Program-made: the position numbers and the translations under genes | Shown: one piece after another, positions 60,989 to 64,000 of the stretch | Layout: every line of letters starts with the position of its first letter | Numbering within the stretch: position 1 is the first letter of the stretch | NCBI RefSeq assembly: GCF_000374165.1 | Contig: NZ_KB893671.1 | Coordinates: 193 to 64,192 of the forward strand | Origin: Parafrankia elaeagni | GTDB taxonomy: Bacteria; Actinomycetota; Actinomycetes; Frankiales; Frankiaceae | DNA length: 64,000 nucleotides | Reading direction: 5' to 3' | The notes under the pieces: generated by a model | Told to the model about the DNA's origin: nothing | Database searches by the model: none | What the model saw: only the letters and a program-made list of their open reading frames with translations

Positions 60989-62617
60989 ATGGGAAGTACG
61001 GCGCGGGGCTCACCCGTCTCGCTGACACATGGCTCTGTCGGACGTCTCGTCGCGGCACTGGGCACGGCCACCCTGCTGCAGTGGAGCGGAGCCTTTGCCA
61101 TCGCGCCGCTGCTCCCGCTCTACCTGGAGGACCGCGACGTCCCGGCCAGCAGCGTCGGCATCGTCATGGCGGCGTTCTTCGTCGGGTCGCTGCTTTCCCA
61201 GTACCCCGCCGGTGTGCTCACAGCGGGTCGGGGGCACCGGCCGGTCCTGGTGGGCGGCCTCGTTCTGTACGCCGTCGGCTGCGTCGGCCTGATCGTCTCC
61301 CCGGGGCTGCACGCCGACGCTGTGGTGCGGGCGCTGCAGGGCGCCGGCGCCGGCGCCTTCGAGGTCGCCGTCCTCACCGCGGTCGCGGAGACAGTGCCGC
61401 CAGGTCTGACCGGACGAGCCGTCAGCGCCGTCTACACGGGCCAGACCGCGGGCATCGCGATCGGCCCGCTGCTGGGCGGCCTCGCCGGCGAGCAGCGGAT
61501 GGACCTGCTCTTCCTCGGCGCAGGGGTGGCCGCGGCGGTCGCCTCCATCCCGGCGCTCGTGCTGCTCCGCCCGGACGGCCACCCGCGGGCCCTCACACCA
61601 CCCGCCCACGCCGGCGCGCCGGCGCGCCCGCCGTCGCCGCCTCCGGGCACGCCATCCTCGTCGCGGGCCTCCGGAACGCCGCAGCCCGGGCGCACACCGC
61701 GCGGGCTCGGCGGCCTGCTGGGGCCCGGTGTCATCGGCCTGCTGCTGGTGGCGGCGGTCAACGGGCTGGCGGTCGGGACCTACGAGACCTGCTGGAGCCT
61801 CCTGCTGGCCGACCGGGACGTCTCGACGGAGCTGATCGGGCTGAGCTTCACCCTCTTCGCCCTTCCGTACATCGTGTGTGCGATGCCGGCCGGCTGGCTC
61901 GCTGATCACAGCGACCGGCGTTGGCTGGTGACCGGCGCGACGGTCGCCACCGGCATCACCGTCGCCAGCTACTCGTTCATCGAGTCCTTCTGGCTCATCG
62001 TCATGGTGTGCTGCGCGGAGGCGATCGCGCTGGCGATCAGCTTCCCGTCCGCGCAGTCACTGCTGGTCCAGGAATGTGGTCCACAGGGCACGGGCCGGGC
62101 GCAGGGCCTGTTCACGACCACGCAGACCGCGTCGACGGCCGTCGCGGCGCTCGCCTCCGGGGCGCTCTACTCGGCGAACGTCCACCTCCCGTTTCTGCTC
62201 ACCGCGGTCGCGGCGGCAGCGGTCGCGGGTGTGCTGCCCATGCTGTGGCACCAGGTCCGCGGAGTTTCCGTCGCTCCGGCGGACATCGCCGGTTTCGCGG
62301 ACGGCGCCTTTCACCGAGATGACACCGCTGGCGTGGAAGCCGCCGCTGGCGTGGAAGCCGCCGCTGTGCGGGGTGCGGTGGGCGTCCTCACGGTTCTGCG
62401 GGCACCCGTCGTTCCGGCGACGACGCCGCCGGGCGGGGGCACGTACCGGCCCGCGGCCCGCTCCCGCTCGGGGAGCCCGGTGCGGGAGGCTGGCGCGGTG
62501 CCCTGGCCGTTGCGCCTCCGGCCCGGTGCGAAGGGCCGTTACGCTGGCCAGATGCGTGGTAGCGCCAGGAGTGTCCGGACGGTGGGCGGGTCCGCGCGGC
62601 CGGAGGAGCACCGGTGA
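60989..62617 (+). CDS. MFS transporter
   Basis: The roughly 542-residue protein (ATG 60989; alternatives 60941 and 60911) has about 12 helices, in two blocks of six split by a Pro/Gly-rich loop near residues 205-240. Helices include TLLQWSGAFAIAPLLPLYL, VGIVMAAFFVGSLLSQ with the motif-A-like loop TAGRGHRPVLVGG, and GQTAGIAIGPLLGGLAG (drug antiporter motif C-like). It resembles YcaD/drug-efflux MFS proteins; the substrate is unknown. The tail includes an 18-bp repeat. Its stop overlaps the pyrD start (GTGA). It is likely controlled by the divergent TetR. Confidence 0.88.
   Translation: MGSTARGSPVSLTHGSVGRLVAALGTATLLQWSGAFAIAPLLPLYLEDRDVPASSVGIVMAAFFVGSLLSQYPAGVLTAGRGHRPVLVGGLVLYAVGCVGLIVSPGLHADAVVRALQGAGAGAFEVAVLTAVAETVPPGLTGRAVSAVYTGQTAGIAIGPLLGGLAGEQRMDLLFLGAGVAAAVASIPALVLLRPDGHPRALTPPAHAGAPARPPSPPPGTPSSSRASGTPQPGRTPRGLGGLLGPGVIGLLLVAAVNGLAVGTYETCWSLLLADRDVSTELIGLSFTLFALPYIVCAMPAGWLADHSDRRWLVTGATVATGITVASYSFIESFWLIVMVCCAEAIALAISFPSAQSLLVQECGPQGTGRAQGLFTTTQTASTAVAALASGALYSANVHLPFLLTAVAAAAVAGVLPMLWHQVRGVSVAPADIAGFADGAFHRDDTAGVEAAAGVEAAAVRGAVGVLTVLRAPVVPATTPPGGGTYRPAARSRSGSPVREAGAVPWPLRLRPGAKGRYAGQMRGSARSVRTVGGSARPEEHR
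62327..62362 (+). repeat. 18-bp tandem duplication
   Basis: GCTGGCGTGGAAGCCGCC is repeated exactly, then a degenerate third start (GCTGTGCGG). It encodes AGVEAA twice in the MFS C-terminal tail. Confidence 0.8.
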
Positions 62618-63582
62618 CCGGCCAGCTCCTGCTCGCCGGAGTGGCGCTCGATCACCCGGTGATGAACGCGGCCGGCACCTGCAAGACCCCGCAGGACGTG
62701 GTCGCGCTCGCCCGCAGCTCGGTGGCGGCCGTCGTGGTCGGCTCCATCACCCGGGACTCCCGAGCCGGCAACAGCGGCGAGGTCTACTGGTCCGGTGACG
62801 GCTGCTCGCTCAACGCGCTCGGCCTGCCGAACCGCGGGGCGAACTACTACCGCGAGCAGCTCCCCGCCATGGTCGAGGCCGCGCACGCGCACGGCAAACC
62901 GCTGGTCGTGAGCGTGGCGGGCTTCGCCGTTGACGAGTACGCCGAGCTCGCCGAGCTCGCCGCCGCGGCGGGGGCGGACCTCGTCGAGCTCAACCTCGCC
63001 TGCCCGAACGTCTGGGACGGCGGGACGCAGAAACGTATCGCCTGCTTCGACCCGGGCCAGACCGACGCGATCTGCGCCGCTGTCGAGGGCGCGCTCGCGG
63101 CTCCGGCCAGCGGTCGTGGACGTCCCGCTCCGCCGTACGGGGTCAAGATCTCGCCGTTCTCCGACCCCCAGGCGCTGGCGGAGCTGGCGGCGCTGCTCGG
63201 TGGCCGTTCGCGGGGCCTCGGCGGGCCGCGGTTCGTCACCGCGGTCAACACGTTCCCCAACGCGCTCGTCCTCGACGACCGGCTGCGCCCGGTGCTGGAC
63301 GTCGGACTGGCCGGCCTGAGCGGGGCGGCACTGCGGCCGGTCGGCCTCGGCCAGGTGCGCCAGCTGCGCCGGCTGCTGCCGGGGCAGGTGGATGTCGTCG
63401 GGGTGGGCGGTGTCCTGACGGGCCGGGACGTGGTCGACTACCTGGCCGCCGGCGCGCTGGCGGTGCAGAGCGCGACCGCGTTCTGGAACAGGGGAGAGGA
63501 CCCGACCGTGTTCGGCGACATCCTCAGCGGCTGGATCGACGCGGGCGGCGCCGGGGAGACCGCTGCGCCTTCCGCGGTCTGA
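62614..63582 (+). CDS. pyrD: Dihydroorotate dehydrogenase, class 1-like
   Basis: The 322-residue TIM-barrel flavoenzyme resembles class 1 DHODH: NAAGTCKTPQDVVALA, VVVGSITRDSRAGNSGEVYW, then SLNALGLPNRGANYY (substrate loop), VELNLACPNVWDGG (FMN/orotate site), KISPFSDP (Lys of the FMN site), TAVNTFPNALV and VGVGGVLTGRDVVDYLAAGALAVQSATAF (phosphate-binding end). It should oxidise dihydroorotate to orotate in pyrimidine synthesis. It is shorter than membrane-bound class 2 enzymes and has no N-terminal membrane helix. The GTG start overlaps the MFS stop by four bases. Confidence 0.9.
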   Translation: MTGQLLLAGVALDHPVMNAAGTCKTPQDVVALARSSVAAVVVGSITRDSRAGNSGEVYWSGDGCSLNALGLPNRGANYYREQLPAMVEAAHAHGKPLVVSVAGFAVDEYAELAELAAAAGADLVELNLACPNVWDGGTQKRIACFDPGQTDAICAAVEGALAAPASGRGRPAPPYGVKISPFSDPQALAELAALLGGRSRGLGGPRFVTAVNTFPNALVLDDRLRPVLDVGLAGLSGAALRPVGLGQVRQLRRLLPGQVDVVGVGGVLTGRDVVDYLAAGALAVQSATAFWNRGEDPTVFGDILSGWIDAGGAGETAAPSAV

Positions 63583-63664
63583 ACCGGTCGTCCGCCGCGT
63601 GCTGTGGCCCGATGGCGCGTGGCGCGATGGCCCGGTCGGCAGTGGCGGTGCCGGTCAGCGCCGG

Positions 63665-64000
63665 TCAGTGCCGTTCGGGCAGCTCGATGACGACGTTGGT
63701 CGCCTTGACCGTGCCGACGGCGAGGACACCCGGTTCGAGGCCGAGCTCGTCGGCGGCCTCCCGGCTCATCAGTGAGACGACCCGGTGCCGGCCGGACTGG
63801 ATCTCGACCTGGGCCATGACATCGTCACGGCGCACCCTGGTGACGATGCCGGGGAACCGGTTGCGGGCCGAGGCACCGACGATGGCGGGAGAACCCAGCG
63901 GCAGCTCGCCTGCCATGTCGATGGCGAACTGCGCCAGTACGGATCCTTCGACGGCCTGCCGCCCAGCGCCGTCGCGCACGGTGGGCAGGCGGCCGCCATC
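63665..64000 (-). CDS. HTH-TOBE transcriptional regulator, 5' truncated by window edge
   Basis: On the minus strand the frame is open to 64000. The visible residues begin DGGRLPTVRDGAGRQAV, the end of an excisionase/BldC-like (MerR-type) HTH, then ARNRFPGIVTRVRRDDVMAQVEIQSGRHRVVSLMSREAADELGLEPG, a Mop/TOBE molybdate- or tungstate-binding domain, ending ATNVVIELPERH. The gene lacks its start because it runs past the edge. Such regulators control molybdate uptake or cofactor genes; the targets should lie outside. It is convergent with pyrD. Confidence 0.8.
   Translation of the reverse strand, partial: DGGRLPTVRDGAGRQAVEGSVLAQFAIDMAGELPLGSPAIVGASARNRFPGIVTRVRRDDVMAQVEIQSGRHRVVSLMSREAADELGLEPGVLAVGTVKATNVVIELPERH

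Overview
The window is very GC-rich with strong third-position GC bias, many GTG starts and few AT-rich gaps. The gene set (MprAB-type two-component system, GlbO-type truncated haemoglobin, HspR-type operator, mycothiol-linked DsbA family, Rv1747-type FHA-ABC transporter, several SpoIIE-type PP2C phosphatases, BldC-like HTH-TOBE regulator) marks an actinobacterial chromosome. Protein style and gene neighbourhoods fit a Frankia-like (Frankiales) genome best; that genus call is inference.

Layout. 1-2474: a decayed accessory island ending at a tRNA-Arg(UCU) gene. It holds a tyrosine-recombinase remnant, a Panacea(DUF4065)/Fic toxin-antitoxin-like pair and a TIR domain broken by an IS630-type transposase fragment. 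2731-10926: aldo/keto reductase, an SSB paralogue with a long tail and a DnaA-box-like pair upstream, a GT-C membrane glycosyltransferase, a DUF1254/DUF1214 protein and the ribosome-associated ABC-F ATPase EttA. 11073-32197: a core metabolic and stress region (GlbO, GH13 alpha-glucosidase, PP2C-kinase fusion, SDR-type protein, HNH nuclease, MscS, MprA/MprB-MalQ operon, PepN, AI-2E transporter, Rv2466c-like DsbA protein, RpiB). It recalls the Mycobacterium tuberculosis Rv2465c-Rv2471 neighbourhood, with insertions.

33081-46016: a cell-envelope glycan locus with a GT2 transferase, a giant AftD/DUF3367-like arabinofuranosyltransferase, a condensation-fold acyltransferase-like protein, a GT4 transferase, a Wzx-type flippase, a tiny collagen-like ORF and a Tat-exported propeller-like protein. 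46080-52124: a two-gene ABC exporter, a small membrane protein, a CHASE3/HAMP-like PP2C phosphatase and a DUF4230 protein. 52638-63582: an HspR-controlled Hsp20, ExoIII, a lipoprotein, a RibD-C reductase, a DUF1206 protein, the double-FHA ABC transporter, an Mpo1-like protein, a TetR/MFS divergent pair and PyrD. At 63665-64000 an HTH-TOBE regulator runs off the edge.

A window-wide peculiarity is the recurrence of short tandem repeats with exactly 18-bp period (nine loci listed), inside proline/alanine/histidine-rich protein tails and in non-coding flanks. The most system-like parts are the island toxin-antitoxin/TIR cluster and the AftD-acyltransferase-flippase-collagen-like envelope locus.
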